Of a stretch of DNA of 26,974 bases, positions 7,697 to 16,188 are shown in pieces. Location of the stretch: assembly GCA_900754715.1 (NCBI GenBank), contig CAAEDX010000082.1:1-26974 (forward strand), written 5' to 3'. The first letter of the stretch is position 1; each line of letters begins with the position of its first letter. The position numbers were made by a program, and so were the translations under genes. The DNA is from Erysipelotrichaceae bacterium. Lineage in GTDB: Bacteria; Bacillota_I; Bacilli_A; Erysipelotrichales; Erysipelotrichaceae. The notes under the pieces are model-generated. The model was given only the letters and a program-made list of their open reading frames with translations, searched no databases and was not told the origin of the DNA.

Positions 7697-7705
7697 ATTG
7701 TAACA
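7697..7705 (-). promoter_or_regulatory. Extended -10 promoter of the RraB-like gene
   Basis: A -10 TACAAT (7702-7697) preceded by TGT, an extended -10 motif. No good -35 box is seen 17 bases upstream. It lies in the 62-nt gap between the methyltransferase stop and this gene. Confidence 0.45.
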
Positions 7706-7731
7706 CACTTCAGCGCAAATATTAGGGTGAT

Positions 7732-8310
7732 TTATCTTTTTTTGGAAACGGCTACACGATCTCCCACTTCAAAGAAGCGGGTCTCAAACGCTTCATTTTG
7801 TTCAAGATATTCGATGTATCCTCTAATCTTGCGCACCAGGTTGCGGGTATTGCGGTTCTTTGGCATCGTATGCCCTTCGACCATGCCATGAAATCCAAGG
7901 TTATCCGAAAGCACATATCCCCCTTGTCTGAGCAGCGGTGTATAGCGCTCAAAGAAGCGGGTGTATTGCGCTTTGGCCGCGTCGATGAAGAGAAAGTCAA
8001 ACTCGCCGGCAACCTGGGTCTCCAAAGCGTCGCCAAGGATCAGCGTGATCTGTGATGTCAGTCCAGCTTTCCGGATATTGTCGCAGGCCATCTGATAACG
8101 TCTTTCATCGCGTTCGATGCTCACTACTCGCACATCTTCGCTGATCATGGCCATACGGATCGCGGAATAACCGATCGCGGTACCGATCTCCAGGATGTGC
8201 CGGCAGTGATGCGATCGGATGAATTCCAGCATGAACGCGATTCCTTCTTTTTCCATGATCGGGATGTCATATTTCTGCGCGTAATCCTCCATTTCAGAGA
8301 TGATATCCAT
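7732..8310 (-). CDS. trmR: Class I SAM-dependent O-methyltransferase, probable TrmR (tRNA 5-hydroxyuridine methyltransferase)
   Basis: A 192-residue class I methyltransferase of the small O-methyltransferase family. The SAM-binding motif ILEIGTAIGYSAIRMA is near residues 38-53. The acidic motif II VVSIERDERR, FLFIDAAKAQY with the metal-binding aspartate, and LSDNLGFHGMV follow. The SDN-x-x-F-H-G motif and overall length fit the YrrM/TrmR group, which methylates 5-hydroxyuridine at tRNA position 34; other members act on catechols, so the tRNA role is inferred. The ATG at 8310 lies after GGAGGACAAC, a good ribosome binding site. An ATG at 8322 is in frame but overlaps that site. A 14-bp palindrome lies immediately upstream. 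No clear promoter is seen between it and the rplQ terminator, so it may depend on readthrough. Confidence 0.85.
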   Translation of the reverse strand: MDIISEMEDYAQKYDIPIMEKEGIAFMLEFIRSHHCRHILEIGTAIGYSAIRMAMISEDVRVVSIERDERRYQMACDNIRKAGLTSQITLILGDALETQVAGEFDFLFIDAAKAQYTRFFERYTPLLRQGGYVLSDNLGFHGMVEGHTMPKNRNTRNLVRKIRGYIEYLEQNEAFETRFFEVGDRVAVSKKR

Positions 8311-8320
8311 GTTGTCCTCC

Positions 8321-8334
8321 ATTTCCCGGGAAAT
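8321..8334. promoter_or_regulatory. Perfect palindrome ATTTCCCGGGAAAT in the trmR leader (candidate operator)
   Basis: A 14-bp perfect palindrome between an upstream AGGAGG-like sequence and the GGAGG that serves trmR. Thirteen of its 14 bases recur in the aminopeptidase promoter at 24966-24978. A DNA-binding protein site, or an mRNA element masking the ribosome binding site, are both possible. Confidence 0.45.
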
Positions 8335-8346
8335 TTCCTCCTATTG

Positions 8347-8374
8347 AAAAGAGCACCGTCATCACGATGCTCTC
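8347..8374 (-). terminator. Intrinsic terminator of the ribosomal superoperon
   Basis: In the transcript AGAGCATCG (8373-8365) pairs with CGGTGCTCT (8358-8350), 9 bp with one G-U, loop 6 nt, followed by a short T-run (8350-8347). It begins 9 bases after the rplQ stop. The short T-run may allow readthrough into trmR. Confidence 0.8.
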
Positions 8375-8382
8375 ATACGGTC

Positions 8383-8748
8383 TTATTTTACGAATTCAAC
8401 GATCGCCATCGGCGCCGCGTCACCACGACGGATACGCGTCTTGATGACACGAGTGTAGCCGCCCTTACGCTCAGCGTAAGACGGTCCGATCTCGCTGAAC
8501 AGCTTCTGCAAAGCAGTCTGTCCGCTGTTTTCATCTACAACGACGTCGCGGACAAATGCGGCTGCCTGACGGCGCGCATGCAGGTCTCCGCGCTTTGCCA
8601 GCGTTACAAGCTCGTCCATGATGGAACTGAGCTCTTTGGCTTTCATTTCGGTTGTTTCGATCTGTCCTGCTTCGATCAGGGAAGTGACCATGTTGCGGAA
8701 CATGGCCTTGCGGTGATCGGCAGTACGTCCTAATTTACGATTCCACAT
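8383..8748 (-). CDS. rplQ: 50S ribosomal protein L17
   Basis: L17 sits near the polypeptide exit tunnel of the 50S subunit. The 121-residue product has the family N-terminus [18 protein letters not shown] and the C-terminal [28 protein letters not shown]. The ATG at 8748 has GGAGG about 11 nt upstream, a rather long spacing. It follows rpoA by 24 nt and is the last gene of the superoperon, ending in a terminator at 8347-8374. Confidence 0.98.
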   Translation of the reverse strand: MWNRKLGRTADHRKAMFRNMVTSLIEAGQIETTEMKAKELSSIMDELVTLAKRGDLHARRQAAAFVRDVVVDENSGQTALQKLFSEIGPSYAERKGGYTRVIKTRIRRGDAAPMAIVEFVK

Positions 8749-8772
8749 TGGTAGTTAAACCTCCTTCAGCAA

Positions 8773-9732
8773 TTACTCGTATGACTTAAAGCTAAGACCC
8801 AGTTCATAGATCTTATCTTTGACTTCTTTCAGTGATTTCTTGCCCAGATTGCGCACGCGCATCATTTCGTCCTCGGTTTTCTGCGTCAGTTCTTCCACGG
8901 TCTGGATGCCAGCACGTTTCAGGCAGTTATATGAACGAACGGAAAGATCCAGGTCTTCGATCATCATGACAAGTCCTTTATTCTGAACTTCACCCTGTGC
9001 TTCTTTCATCACGGAATCCATCTCACTGACCTGCTCATCCACTTTGGTCAGCAGCTGCAGGTGATCGATCAGGATCTTGGCGGCCCAGGCTACTGATTCA
9101 GCCGGTGTAATCGAGCCGTCGGTCGTGATTTCCAGAGTGACTTTGTCGTATTTGGCATTCTGACCGACACGAGTCGGCTCAGAAAGATAGGATACCTGTT
9201 CCACAGGCGTATAGATCGCATCAGTGTAAATGGTTCCCAGCGGCTGGTTCTGTGTCTGATACAGCTGTTTGTTTGTATCAGCACTTACGTAACCGCGGCC
9301 AACGCGAGCCTGCAGTTCCATTTCAAGAACGCCGTCTTCTTCCAGCGTGCAGATGTAATGATCCTTGCTGAGGACCTCGACCCCTTCCGGGCAGATGATA
9401 TCGGCACCGGTCACTTCACCTGGACCTCGCTTGGAGATGCGAAGCGTATACACTTCATCATCCGCGATCTTCAGGATCAGTTTCTTGATATTGAGGATGA
9501 TCGCTGTAACATCTTCTACCACGCCTGGAATGGCAGTGAACTCATGATAGACACCGTCCATCTTGATGGCGAAAACGGCAGCTCCCGGTAATGAGGAGAG
9601 CAAAACACGTCTCAGTGCATTACCGATTGTCGTTCCGAAACCGCGTTCCAGCGGTTCGAATACGAACTTACCGTAGTGTTCAGATTCTACGTATTCTTTC
9701 ACTTCAAATTCAGCACGTTCGAATTTTTGCAT
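8773..9732 (-). CDS. rpoA: DNA-directed RNA polymerase subunit alpha
   Basis: RpoA dimerizes to nucleate RNA polymerase assembly. The 319-residue protein has the N-terminal domain with LERGFGTTIGNALRRVLLSS and HEFTAIPGVVEDV. After a flexible linker near 230-245 comes the C-terminal domain that contacts UP elements and activators (IEDLDLSVRSYNCLKRAGI through MRVRNLGKKSLKEV). The ATG at 9732 gives the family start MQKFERAEF and follows GGAGG by 6 nt; an extension to 9747 is not supported. It lies between rpsK and rplQ as in most bacteria. Confidence 0.98.
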   Translation of the reverse strand: MQKFERAEFEVKEYVESEHYGKFVFEPLERGFGTTIGNALRRVLLSSLPGAAVFAIKMDGVYHEFTAIPGVVEDVTAIILNIKKLILKIADDEVYTLRISKRGPGEVTGADIICPEGVEVLSKDHYICTLEEDGVLEMELQARVGRGYVSADTNKQLYQTQNQPLGTIYTDAIYTPVEQVSYLSEPTRVGQNAKYDKVTLEITTDGSITPAESVAWAAKILIDHLQLLTKVDEQVSEMDSVMKEAQGEVQNKGLVMMIEDLDLSVRSYNCLKRAGIQTVEELTQKTEDEMMRVRNLGKKSLKEVKDKIYELGLSFKSYE

Positions 9733-9757
9733 ACAATACCTCCTCATTCAGGGCTCA

Positions 9758-10153
9758 TTAACCACGTGGTCGTTTTGGCGGGCGACAACCGTTGTGTGGA
9801 ATCGGCGTTACATCGTTGATTAATGTGATTTCCAGTCCGGCTACCTGAAGGGCACGGACAGCAGCCTCACGGCCTGGACCAGGTCCTTTGACATTGACAG
9901 CGACCTGCTTCATGCCATTTTCAATTGCGGCCTTACCGGCAGCTTCACCGGCCATCTGTGCGGCATACGGCGTAGATTTACGGGATCCCTTGAATCCCAG
10001 AGCGCCTGCGCTGGACCATGCAACAGCATTACCGCTCTCGTCTGTAATAGTAACGATAGTGTTGTTGAATGTTGAATGAATATGAGCGCATCCGCGAGCA
10101 ATATTCTTACGGGCGCGACGCTTGCGTGCCCCGGCTTTTGTATTTTTTGCCAT
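9758..10153 (-). CDS. rpsK: 30S ribosomal protein S11
   Basis: S11 lies on the 30S platform near the E site. The 131-residue product shows [15 protein letters not shown], the [14 protein letters not shown] segment and the conserved C-terminus [18 protein letters not shown]. Standard length and ATG start with an AGGAGG upstream. It stands between rpsM and rpoA in the alpha-operon order, with gaps of 22 and 25 nt. Confidence 0.98.
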   Translation of the reverse strand: MAKNTKAGARKRRARKNIARGCAHIHSTFNNTIVTITDESGNAVAWSSAGALGFKGSRKSTPYAAQMAGEAAGKAAIENGMKQVAVNVKGPGPGREAAVRALQVAGLEITLINDVTPIPHNGCRPPKRPRG

Positions 10154-10175
10154 GCTAAATTCCTCCTAAATCGTC

Positions 10176-10541
10176 CTATTTCTTCTTGTTTGCGACCGTG
10201 CGGCTAGGTCCCTTGCGCGTACGGGCATTGGTCTTCGTGCGCTGTCCGCGAACCGGCAGACCCTTGCGGTGACGAATTCCGCGGTAGCATCCGATCTCCA
10301 TCAGACGCTTGATGTTCAAAGCGACCTCACGGCGCAGATCGCCCTCGGTCTTGATCTGATCGACTTCCTGGCGGATCGCGTTGACCTGATCATCGCTCAG
10401 ATCCTTGACGCGGATGTCTTCGCTGATCCCGGTCTTGGCCAGGATCTTTTCAGCAGTCGGACGGCCGATACCGTAAATATATGTTAAGGATACCACAACA
10501 CGCTTGTCGCGTGGAATATCTACTCCTGCAATACGAGCCAT
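10176..10541 (-). CDS. rpsM: 30S ribosomal protein S13
   Basis: S13 in the 30S head contacts the P-site tRNA and the subunit bridge to L5. The 121-residue product has the N-terminal [24 protein letters not shown] and the basic C-terminus [23 protein letters not shown]. Length and start are normal. It follows rpmJ by 17 nt. Confidence 0.98.
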   Translation of the reverse strand: MARIAGVDIPRDKRVVVSLTYIYGIGRPTAEKILAKTGISEDIRVKDLSDDQVNAIRQEVDQIKTEGDLRREVALNIKRLMEIGCYRGIRHRKGLPVRGQRTKTNARTRKGPSRTVANKKK

Positions 10542-10558
10542 ACTAATTTATACCTCCG

Positions 10559-10675
10559 TTAGTTTCCCTGTCTCTGTTTATGTTTCGGATTTTCACAAAT
10601 AACCATGACACGGCCTTTGCGCTTGATGACGCGGCACTTGTCGCAGATTGGTTTGACAGATGGTCTTACTTTCAT
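10559..10675 (-). CDS. rpmJ: 50S ribosomal protein L36 (zinc-ribbon form)
   Basis: A 38-codon gene in the gap between infA and rpsM. The product starts [14 protein letters not shown] and contains the zinc-ribbon ligands C11, C14, C27 and H32, so it is the zinc-binding (C+) version of L36. The ATG at 10675 follows AGGAGG by about 7 nt. It completes the standard infA-rpmJ-rpsM order. L36 binds 23S rRNA late in 50S assembly. Confidence 0.97.
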   Translation of the reverse strand: MKVRPSVKPICDKCRVIKRKGRVMVICENPKHKQRQGN

Positions 10676-10700
10676 ATGTCTTCCTCCTTGTCTTCACGAC

Positions 10701-10919
10701 TTACTTGTGTCGGAATGTAATGCGCCCACGTGTTAAATCATAAGGTGAAATCTCAACGGTGACACGATCACCTGGTAAAATGCGGATGTAGTGCATACGG
10801 ATTTTACCAGAAACGTGAGCCAAAATCTCATGTCCGTTGGCCAGTTTCACTTTGAACATTGCGTTTGGCAGAGTGTCTACGACTTCTCCGTCAATTTCAA
10901 TAACATCTTGCTTACCCAT
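10701..10919 (-). CDS. infA: Translation initiation factor IF-1
   Basis: IF-1 is a 72-residue OB-fold protein that blocks the A site during 30S initiation. The sequence [40 protein letters not shown] and the ending [12 protein letters not shown] are typical. The start codon lies 8 nt inside the end of map, and its AGGAGG is 12 nt away within map codons, so expression is probably coupled to map. Confidence 0.98.
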   Translation of the reverse strand: MGKQDVIEIDGEVVDTLPNAMFKVKLANGHEILAHVSGKIRMHYIRILPGDRVTVEISPYDLTRGRITFRHK

Positions 10920-11685
10920 TTTCTGGATGTTCCTCCTTTTTCAGTGTTGTGAGTATCTCATACCCATCATTCGCAATTACAACGGTATGCTCGAAATGCG
11001 CCGAACGGCTGCCGTCTCTGGTGACGACGCCCCAGCCATCTTTCAGCGTACGCGTCTGCGGTCGTCCTGCAATCACCATAGGTTCAACTGCAATCGTCAT
11101 GCCCGGCTTCAATAAGACGCCGTGTCCTGCAGGGCCAAAATTCGGAACAGCCGGATCTTCATGTACATCACGTCCGACTCCATGTCCTGTGTAATCCCTA
11201 GGGATCGAGAATCCTCGTGTGAAGACATATTCTCCGATCGCATGGGATATATCAGTTAAACGATTCCCTGCACGCGCATGCTTTAAACCTTCAAAGAGGG
11301 CTTCTTCCGTCACTTGCAACAGCTGGCGGTCTGCCTCGCTGATCGCACCAACGGCATATGTCCATGCCGAATCGCCATGATACCCTTCAAAACAGGCACC
11401 GATGTCCACTGAAACAATGTCCCCTTCTTTCAGCACTGTATCGTCCGGGATACCGTGCACCAGAAGGTCATTCTTCGAAATGCATACAGCAGCGGGAAAC
11501 CCATATAGTCCCTTAAAGGACGGTGTGGCTCCCGCTTCTGTTATCACCCGCTCACAGATGGCATTCAGCTCTCGGCTTGTCATGCCTGGTCTGATCGAGG
11601 TCCGGACCGCCTCGTGAGCCAATGCCACGATGCGCCCCGCTTCACGCATTTTCGCTATTTCTTCAGGTGCTTTAAGATGGATCAT
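10912..11685 (-). CDS. map: Type I methionine aminopeptidase
   Basis: Removes the initiator methionine from new proteins. The 257-residue product has the type I pita-bread fold; the five metal ligands are recognisable in [14 protein letters not shown] (two aspartates), [13 protein letters not shown] (His), TIAVEPM (Glu) and SAHFEHTVV (Glu). The substrate-side histidine is in LLVHGIPDD. The ATG overlaps the adk stop (ATGA). It stands between adk and infA as in many Firmicutes spc operons. Confidence 0.97.
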   Translation of the reverse strand: MIHLKAPEEIAKMREAGRIVALAHEAVRTSIRPGMTSRELNAICERVITEAGATPSFKGLYGFPAAVCISKNDLLVHGIPDDTVLKEGDIVSVDIGACFEGYHGDSAWTYAVGAISEADRQLLQVTEEALFEGLKHARAGNRLTDISHAIGEYVFTRGFSIPRDYTGHGVGRDVHEDPAVPNFGPAGHGVLLKPGMTIAVEPMVIAGRPQTRTLKDGWGVVTRDGSRSAHFEHTVVIANDGYEILTTLKKEEHPENG

Positions 11686-12335
11686 TCCGCTTGCCCCAAA
11701 GCAGCCTGAACATCCTGCCAGACTTTCTCGATCGGCTGATCCGCATCGATATGCTTCACGAGGCCTTTCTCTTCATAAAAGTCCAGCACCGGTTCGGTCT
11801 GTCTGCTGTATTCATCCAGGCGAACCTTTAAGCTTTCTTCTGTGTCATCCTTGCGCTGGTAAAGCTCACCGCCGCATTTGTCACAGACTCCCTCCTGTTT
11901 CGGAGGCTTGGTTACCATGTGATAGATCTCGCCGCAGTTTCTGCACAGCCGTCTTCCGGTAATGCGTCCGCTGAGCACGGAGAAATCCAGCTCCATGGCG
12001 ATGACCGTATCGATTGCCAGGTCGCTGCCCGCGCTCAGGGCATCAAACGCCTTGGCCTGATCGATCGTGCGCGGATATCCGTCAAGCAGGAATCCGTTCT
12101 TCTTGTCCTCAAGATTCTCGAGATAGCTCTTCACCATCTGATTGGTCACTTCATCTGGTACGAGCAGTCCTTTGTCCATATAGCTCTTGGCCATCATGCC
12201 CAGCTCGGTCTGATTCCCGATCTCGCTGCGGAAAATGTCACCGGTAGAGATATGGCAGACGTTGTACTTTTCTACGATTTTAGCTGACATGGTGCCTTTT
12301 CCAGCACCAGGTCCGCCCATGATCAAAATGTTCAA
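11682..12335 (-). CDS. adk: Adenylate kinase with zinc-binding lid
   Basis: Interconverts ATP, ADP and AMP in the cytoplasm. The 217-residue product starts NILIMGGPGAGKGT (P-loop 7-15) and has the AMP-binding STGD, the LLDGYPRT motif and a LID domain with C131, C134, C151 and C154 as a structural zinc site, typical of Gram-positive long adenylate kinases. The start is a TTG at 12335, 6 nt after AAGGTG. In-frame alternatives farther upstream (GTG 12344, TTG 12356) would add residues the family lacks, and the latter overlaps the secY end. Its stop overlaps the map start. Confidence 0.96.
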   Translation of the reverse strand: MNILIMGGPGAGKGTMSAKIVEKYNVCHISTGDIFRSEIGNQTELGMMAKSYMDKGLLVPDEVTNQMVKSYLENLEDKKNGFLLDGYPRTIDQAKAFDALSAGSDLAIDTVIAMELDFSVLSGRITGRRLCRNCGEIYHMVTKPPKQEGVCDKCGGELYQRKDDTEESLKVRLDEYSRQTEPVLDFYEEKGLVKHIDADQPIEKVWQDVQAALGQAE

Positions 12336-12348
12336 TTCACTCACCTTC

Positions 12349-13641
12349 TTACTCAAAGAAGCGCTTGTAAGATTTCTGCGTCAGCTGTCCTTCCAGCTGC
12401 TTTACTGTCTCCAGAGCAACACCGACAACGATGATGATTCCTGTTCCGCCGATGCCCATGGAGCTTGGCAGATCCGTGAACAACGGAATGGCATGCGGCA
12501 GCACTGCGATGAATGCCAGGCCGATGGCGCCGAGCACGGTGATGCGGCACAGCACCTTGTTGATATATTCCTTTGTCTCGTTGCCCGGACGGATGCCAGG
12601 GATGTACGTACCAGATTTACCCAGATTCTCTGCAATTTTAGCAGGATCGATCTGCATTTTTGTGTAGAAGAATGTAAACAGGATGATCAGTACGACATAA
12701 ACGCAGAGGCTCCAGCCATTCTGCATTCCCAGGATATAATTCATGCCATTGATGAAATCATTGGCCGGGAAGAAGCTGGCGATCTGAATCGGAGCCATCA
12801 TCAGCGCATTGGCGAAGATGACCGGAATGACGCTTGCCGAGTTTATCTTCAGCGGCAGATAGGTCATATCCTTATGACGTGTCTGAACCGTGCTTGAAGT
12901 GTACTGGATAGGGATCTTGCGTTCCGCCAGGTTCATGAATACGACAAACACGATGATCAGCAAGTAGCAGAAAAGATAGAGTGCAAAGCTCAGCAGGCCG
13001 CTGAACAGCGCGCCGCCAGTACCGGTACCGATCAATGTCGTCCACATGGAACTGATCTGTCCAGGCAGACGGCCGACGATGCCGGCAAAGATGATGATGG
13101 ATACACCATTGCCGATTCCCTTCAAGGAAATACGGTCGCCAAGCCACAGCAGGAACATGCTTCCTGCCGTGAAGATCGTTGCGATATAGAGAATCTTCGA
13201 TACGGAAGCTCCGTCAACGATCAGCGATTCATACTGTGTGGAAAAGCCCCATACCATGAAATAAGCCTGGACGAAGCTGAGCACGACAGCAAGGTATCTG
13301 GTGTAGCGGTCCATCTTTTTGCGTCCGCTTGCACCGCCTTCCCTGAGCTCATTCAGTGCCGGAATAACATCCATGGAAAGCAGCTGAATGATGATGGAAG
13401 CAGTAATGTAGGGAGTTACACCCAGTGCGAAGATAGAGAACTGCTCGAGTCCTCCACCTCCCAATAAGTTTAACATAGCGAACAGTGAATTGTCACTCAT
13501 TCCCCTGACTAATTCTGCAGTATCTACACCCGGAACGGTGATTGCCGCCCCGAAACGGAAGATGAAAAGCACCAGCAATGTATAAAGAATCCGTTTCCGG
13601 ATGTCTTTATTTTTGAGCATTGCGGCAAATTTGGCGAACAT
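12349..13641 (-). CDS. secY: Protein translocase subunit SecY
   Basis: The channel-forming subunit of the Sec translocon in the cytoplasmic membrane. The 430-residue protein has ten hydrophobic segments. The family motifs include FRFGAAITVPGVD, GGGGLEQFSIFALGVTPYI, AERKIPIQYTSS and the C-terminal basic loop IRPGNETKEYI. It is 1 nt after rplO and 13 nt before adk, so ribosomal proteins, the translocon and adenylate kinase are coexpressed. Confidence 0.98.
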   Translation of the reverse strand: MFAKFAAMLKNKDIRKRILYTLLVLFIFRFGAAITVPGVDTAELVRGMSDNSLFAMLNLLGGGGLEQFSIFALGVTPYITASIIIQLLSMDVIPALNELREGGASGRKKMDRYTRYLAVVLSFVQAYFMVWGFSTQYESLIVDGASVSKILYIATIFTAGSMFLLWLGDRISLKGIGNGVSIIIFAGIVGRLPGQISSMWTTLIGTGTGGALFSGLLSFALYLFCYLLIIVFVVFMNLAERKIPIQYTSSTVQTRHKDMTYLPLKINSASVIPVIFANALMMAPIQIASFFPANDFINGMNYILGMQNGWSLCVYVVLIILFTFFYTKMQIDPAKIAENLGKSGTYIPGIRPGNETKEYINKVLCRITVLGAIGLAFIAVLPHAIPLFTDLPSSMGIGGTGIIIVVGVALETVKQLEGQLTQKSYKRFFE

Positions 13642-13642
13642 A

Positions 13643-14083
13643 CTAGATTACCTCTGCTTTTCCGCCCGCATTCTCAATTACTGCAACGGCGCTCTTGGAG
13701 AATTTGCTGGCCTTGACTGTCAGCTGCTTTTCCAGTTCCCCTTGTCCAAGGATCTTGATGCCGTTCAATTCTTTCTTTACCAGGCCGCTTTCGATCAGCA
13801 GCTCCGGCGTAACTTCCGTTCCGTTTTCGAAACGATTCAGCGCTTCTACATTCACAATTGCGTATTCCTTGCGGGCAAAGTTTGTGAATCCACGTTTCGG
13901 GAGACGTCTTGCCAGCGGTGTCTGTCCGCCTTCGAAACCAAGACGAGTTCCTCCGCCGCTTCTTGCCTTCTGGCCTTTCTGGCCGCGTCCGGCCGTCTTA
14001 CCATTTCCTGAACCCTGTCCACGGCCAACACGATTGCGTGTCTTCCTTGAACCTTCAGTATACTTCAATTCATGTAATTTCAT
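13643..14083 (-). CDS. rplO: 50S ribosomal protein L15
   Basis: L15 is a central 50S assembly protein with a long glycine- and lysine-rich N-terminal extension. The 146-residue product shows [20 protein letters not shown], the [20 protein letters not shown] tract and [18 protein letters not shown]. The ATG at 14083 follows AGGAGG by 7 nt; an in-frame TTG at 14089 is too near the ribosome binding site. It directly follows rpsE with a 14-nt gap; rpmD (L30), usually found between them, is missing. Confidence 0.97.
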   Translation of the reverse strand: MKLHELKYTEGSRKTRNRVGRGQGSGNGKTAGRGQKGQKARSGGGTRLGFEGGQTPLARRLPKRGFTNFARKEYAIVNVEALNRFENGTEVTPELLIESGLVKKELNGIKILGQGELEKQLTVKASKFSKSAVAVIENAGGKAEVI

Positions 14084-14097
14084 CTTCAATCCTCCTG

Positions 14098-14610
14098 TTA
14101 ACCGCGAATTTCTTCAGGTTTCTTTCCACGGAGACGTGCGACATCATCGATCGTCTTCAGGCTCTTCAGCGCTGTGATCGTCGCGCGGACCATATTGATC
14201 GGCGTACGGCTTCCGATGCACTTAGAGAGGATATCACTGATGCCTGCCAGCTCAAGCACCGCGCGGACAGGACCGCCGGCGATGACACCGGTACCTTCTG
14301 CAGCAGGACGCAGGAATACTTCGCCTGCACCATATGTGCCAGTGATCTCGTGCGGGATCGTCGTTCCGATTACCGGCACCTTGAACAGGTTCTTCTTGGC
14401 ATCTTCCTCAGCCTTTCTGATGGCATCCGGAACTTCGTTTGCCTTACCAGTACCGAAGCCCACACGGCCCTTCTTATCACCGATTACCACAAGAGCGGCG
14501 AAGCGGAAACGGCGTCCACCTTTAACTACTTTTGTTACACGGTTGATTGTAACGACTCGCGTCTCGAATTCCTTTTCGCGATCGCGGTCTCTTCTTGGTC
14601 TACGTTCCAT
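14098..14610 (-). CDS. rpsE: 30S ribosomal protein S5
   Basis: S5 is a 30S protein important for decoding accuracy. The 170-residue product has [23 protein letters not shown] (split as [19 protein letters not shown]), [15 protein letters not shown], and the C-terminal domain with [12 protein letters not shown] and [12 protein letters not shown]. The ATG at 14610 is 8 nt after GGAGG; the ATG at 14616 is only 2 nt after it and is less likely. The gene ends 14 nt before rplO. Confidence 0.97.
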   Translation of the reverse strand: MERRPRRDRDREKEFETRVVTINRVTKVVKGGRRFRFAALVVIGDKKGRVGFGTGKANEVPDAIRKAEEDAKKNLFKVPVIGTTIPHEITGTYGAGEVFLRPAAEGTGVIAGGPVRAVLELAGISDILSKCIGSRTPINMVRATITALKSLKTIDDVARLRGKKPEEIRG

Positions 14611-14624
14611 TCGCATAACCTCCC

Positions 14625-14981
14625 TTAAAATTTCAGGCCGGCTTCTCTAGCCGCCTCAGCAACAGCCTTGACGCGTCCGGTATAGATATATCCGCCGCGG
14701 TCAAACACCACGTTCGTGATGTTCTTTTCCAGTGCGCGCTCAGCGATCGTCTTACCGACCGTCTTTGCCGCTTCGACATTGCCGCCGTTCTCCAGCTTCA
14801 GTTCAACGCTGCTTGCGCTGACCAGCGTGTTTCCGTTCACATCATCAATGATCTGTGCGTGAATGTGCGCATTAGAGCGGAACACATTCAGACGTGGGCA
14901 TTCAGGTGTACCGCTGATCTTCGTACGTACACGTGCGTGACGACGTAATCTTTCATCATTTCTAGATACTTTCTTAAGCAT
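14625..14981 (-). CDS. rplR: 50S ribosomal protein L18
   Basis: L18 binds 5S rRNA in the central protuberance with L5. The 118-residue product shows [19 protein letters not shown], the [15 protein letters not shown] segment and the C-terminal [24 protein letters not shown]. Family length and order between rplF and rpsE are normal. Confidence 0.97.
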   Translation of the reverse strand: MLKKVSRNDERLRRHARVRTKISGTPECPRLNVFRSNAHIHAQIIDDVNGNTLVSASSVELKLENGGNVEAAKTVGKTIAERALEKNITNVVFDRGGYIYTGRVKAVAEAAREAGLKF

Positions 14982-15005
14982 AGTACATATTCTCCTTTCC
15001 CACTA

Positions 15006-15551
15006 CTATTTCTTACCGGCAGTCTTACCTTCCTTACGGCGCACGTGCTCATCTTTGTAACGAACACCTTTGCCCTTGTAAGGTTCAGGCTTGCGGCTTG
15101 CACGAACATTGGCAGCAAACTCACCGACGAGCTGCTTGTCGATTCCGCTGATTTCGATTTCAGTAGCAGAAGTGCACTTTACTTCGATGCCATCGATGAT
15201 ATCGAATTCGACCGGATGGGAGTATCCGATGTTCAGGACCAGCTTCTTTCCGCTCACCTGGGAACGGAAACCGATTCCGACCAGCTGAAGTTCCTTCTTG
15301 AATCCTTCGCTTACGCCGACCACCATGTTGTGGACCAGTGCGCGTGTCGTTCCATGTAACTGCTTTGTGTGTTTCTCATCGTTCGGGCGGGACACATGGC
15401 AGATGCCATCTTCCACGCTGATCCCCAGGATCGGGGAGAACTGACGCGTCAGGGTGCCCTTCGGACCCTTGACAGTCACCTCATTGCCGGCAGCAACAGT
15501 TACTTCCACACCTGCCGGAATGGTAATCGCTTTATTACCGATACGTGACAT
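15006..15551 (-). CDS. rplF: 50S ribosomal protein L6
   Basis: L6 is a two-domain protein at the base of the L7/L12 stalk. The 181-residue product starts [16 protein letters not shown], has the internal [18 protein letters not shown] and the C-terminal signature [27 protein letters not shown] (here split: [11 protein letters not shown], then [12 protein letters not shown]). It follows rpsH by 20 nt. Confidence 0.98.
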   Translation of the reverse strand: MSRIGNKAITIPAGVEVTVAAGNEVTVKGPKGTLTRQFSPILGISVEDGICHVSRPNDEKHTKQLHGTTRALVHNMVVGVSEGFKKELQLVGIGFRSQVSGKKLVLNIGYSHPVEFDIIDGIEVKCTSATEIEISGIDKQLVGEFAANVRASRKPEPYKGKGVRYKDEHVRRKEGKTAGKK

Positions 15552-15571
15552 TCTATTTACCTCCGCTTATC

Positions 15572-15967
15572 TTACCACACGTATGCGACTACTTCGCCGC
15601 CCACGTGCTTTGCCTTTGCCTCTTTGTCAGTCATCAGACCATAAGAGGTGGAAATGATCGCGATGCCCAGTCCGTTGAGGACACGCGGCATATTTTCCAC
15701 TTTCGCATATACGCGCAGTCCCGGCTTGGAGATGCGCTTCAGGCCATTGATGACCTTCTGGTTATTCGGACCGTATTTCAGCGTGATCGTCATCGTCTTC
15801 TTGACATCGCCCTCAACGCTGTAATCAGTGATGAACCCTTCGTTCTTCAGGATCTTGGCAATTGCCGTCTTTTCCTTGCTTGCAGGCATTTCAACTGTTG
15901 CGTGACGGGCCTGCAGGCCGTTACGGATGCGAGTCAGCATGTCCGCGATTGGATCTGTCATAATCAT
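15572..15967 (-). CDS. rpsH: 30S ribosomal protein S8
   Basis: S8 binds central 16S rRNA and in other bacteria represses the spc operon through L5 mRNA. The 131-residue product has [14 protein letters not shown], the [20 protein letters not shown] segment and the C-terminal GGEVVAYVW. The ATG at 15967 follows GGAGG by 9 nt; ATG 15961 is less favourably placed. Gaps of 20 nt on both sides. Confidence 0.97.
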   Translation of the reverse strand: MIMTDPIADMLTRIRNGLQARHATVEMPASKEKTAIAKILKNEGFITDYSVEGDVKKTMTITLKYGPNNQKVINGLKRISKPGLRVYAKVENMPRVLNGLGIAIISTSYGLMTDKEAKAKHVGGEVVAYVW

Positions 15968-15987
15968 GACTGTATTCCTCCTTTAAC

Positions 15988-16173
15988 TTACCAGCTGGCC
16001 TTTTTCACGCCCGGGATCTGACCCTTGTAAGCCAGTTCGCGGAAGCAAATACGGCACAGTTTGTATTTACGCAAAACTGAGTGAGGACGACCACAACGCT
16101 CACAGCGTGTGTACTCACGCACCTTGAACTTCTGAGGACGCTGCTGTTTGTTGATCATTGCTTTTTTTGCCAT
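15988..16173 (-). CDS. rpsN: 30S ribosomal protein S14, zinc-binding form (type Z)
   Basis: A 61-residue S14 with C24-x2-C27 and C40-x2-C43 forming a zinc ribbon, and the ending [19 protein letters not shown]. This short zinc form is the main S14 in Firmicutes, located between rplE and rpsH. It lies in the 30S head. No zinc-independent partner copy is in the window. Confidence 0.98.
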   Translation of the reverse strand: MAKKAMINKQQRPQKFKVREYTRCERCGRPHSVLRKYKLCRICFRELAYKGQIPGVKKASW

Positions 16174-16188
16174 ATCTTTAAGTCCTCC

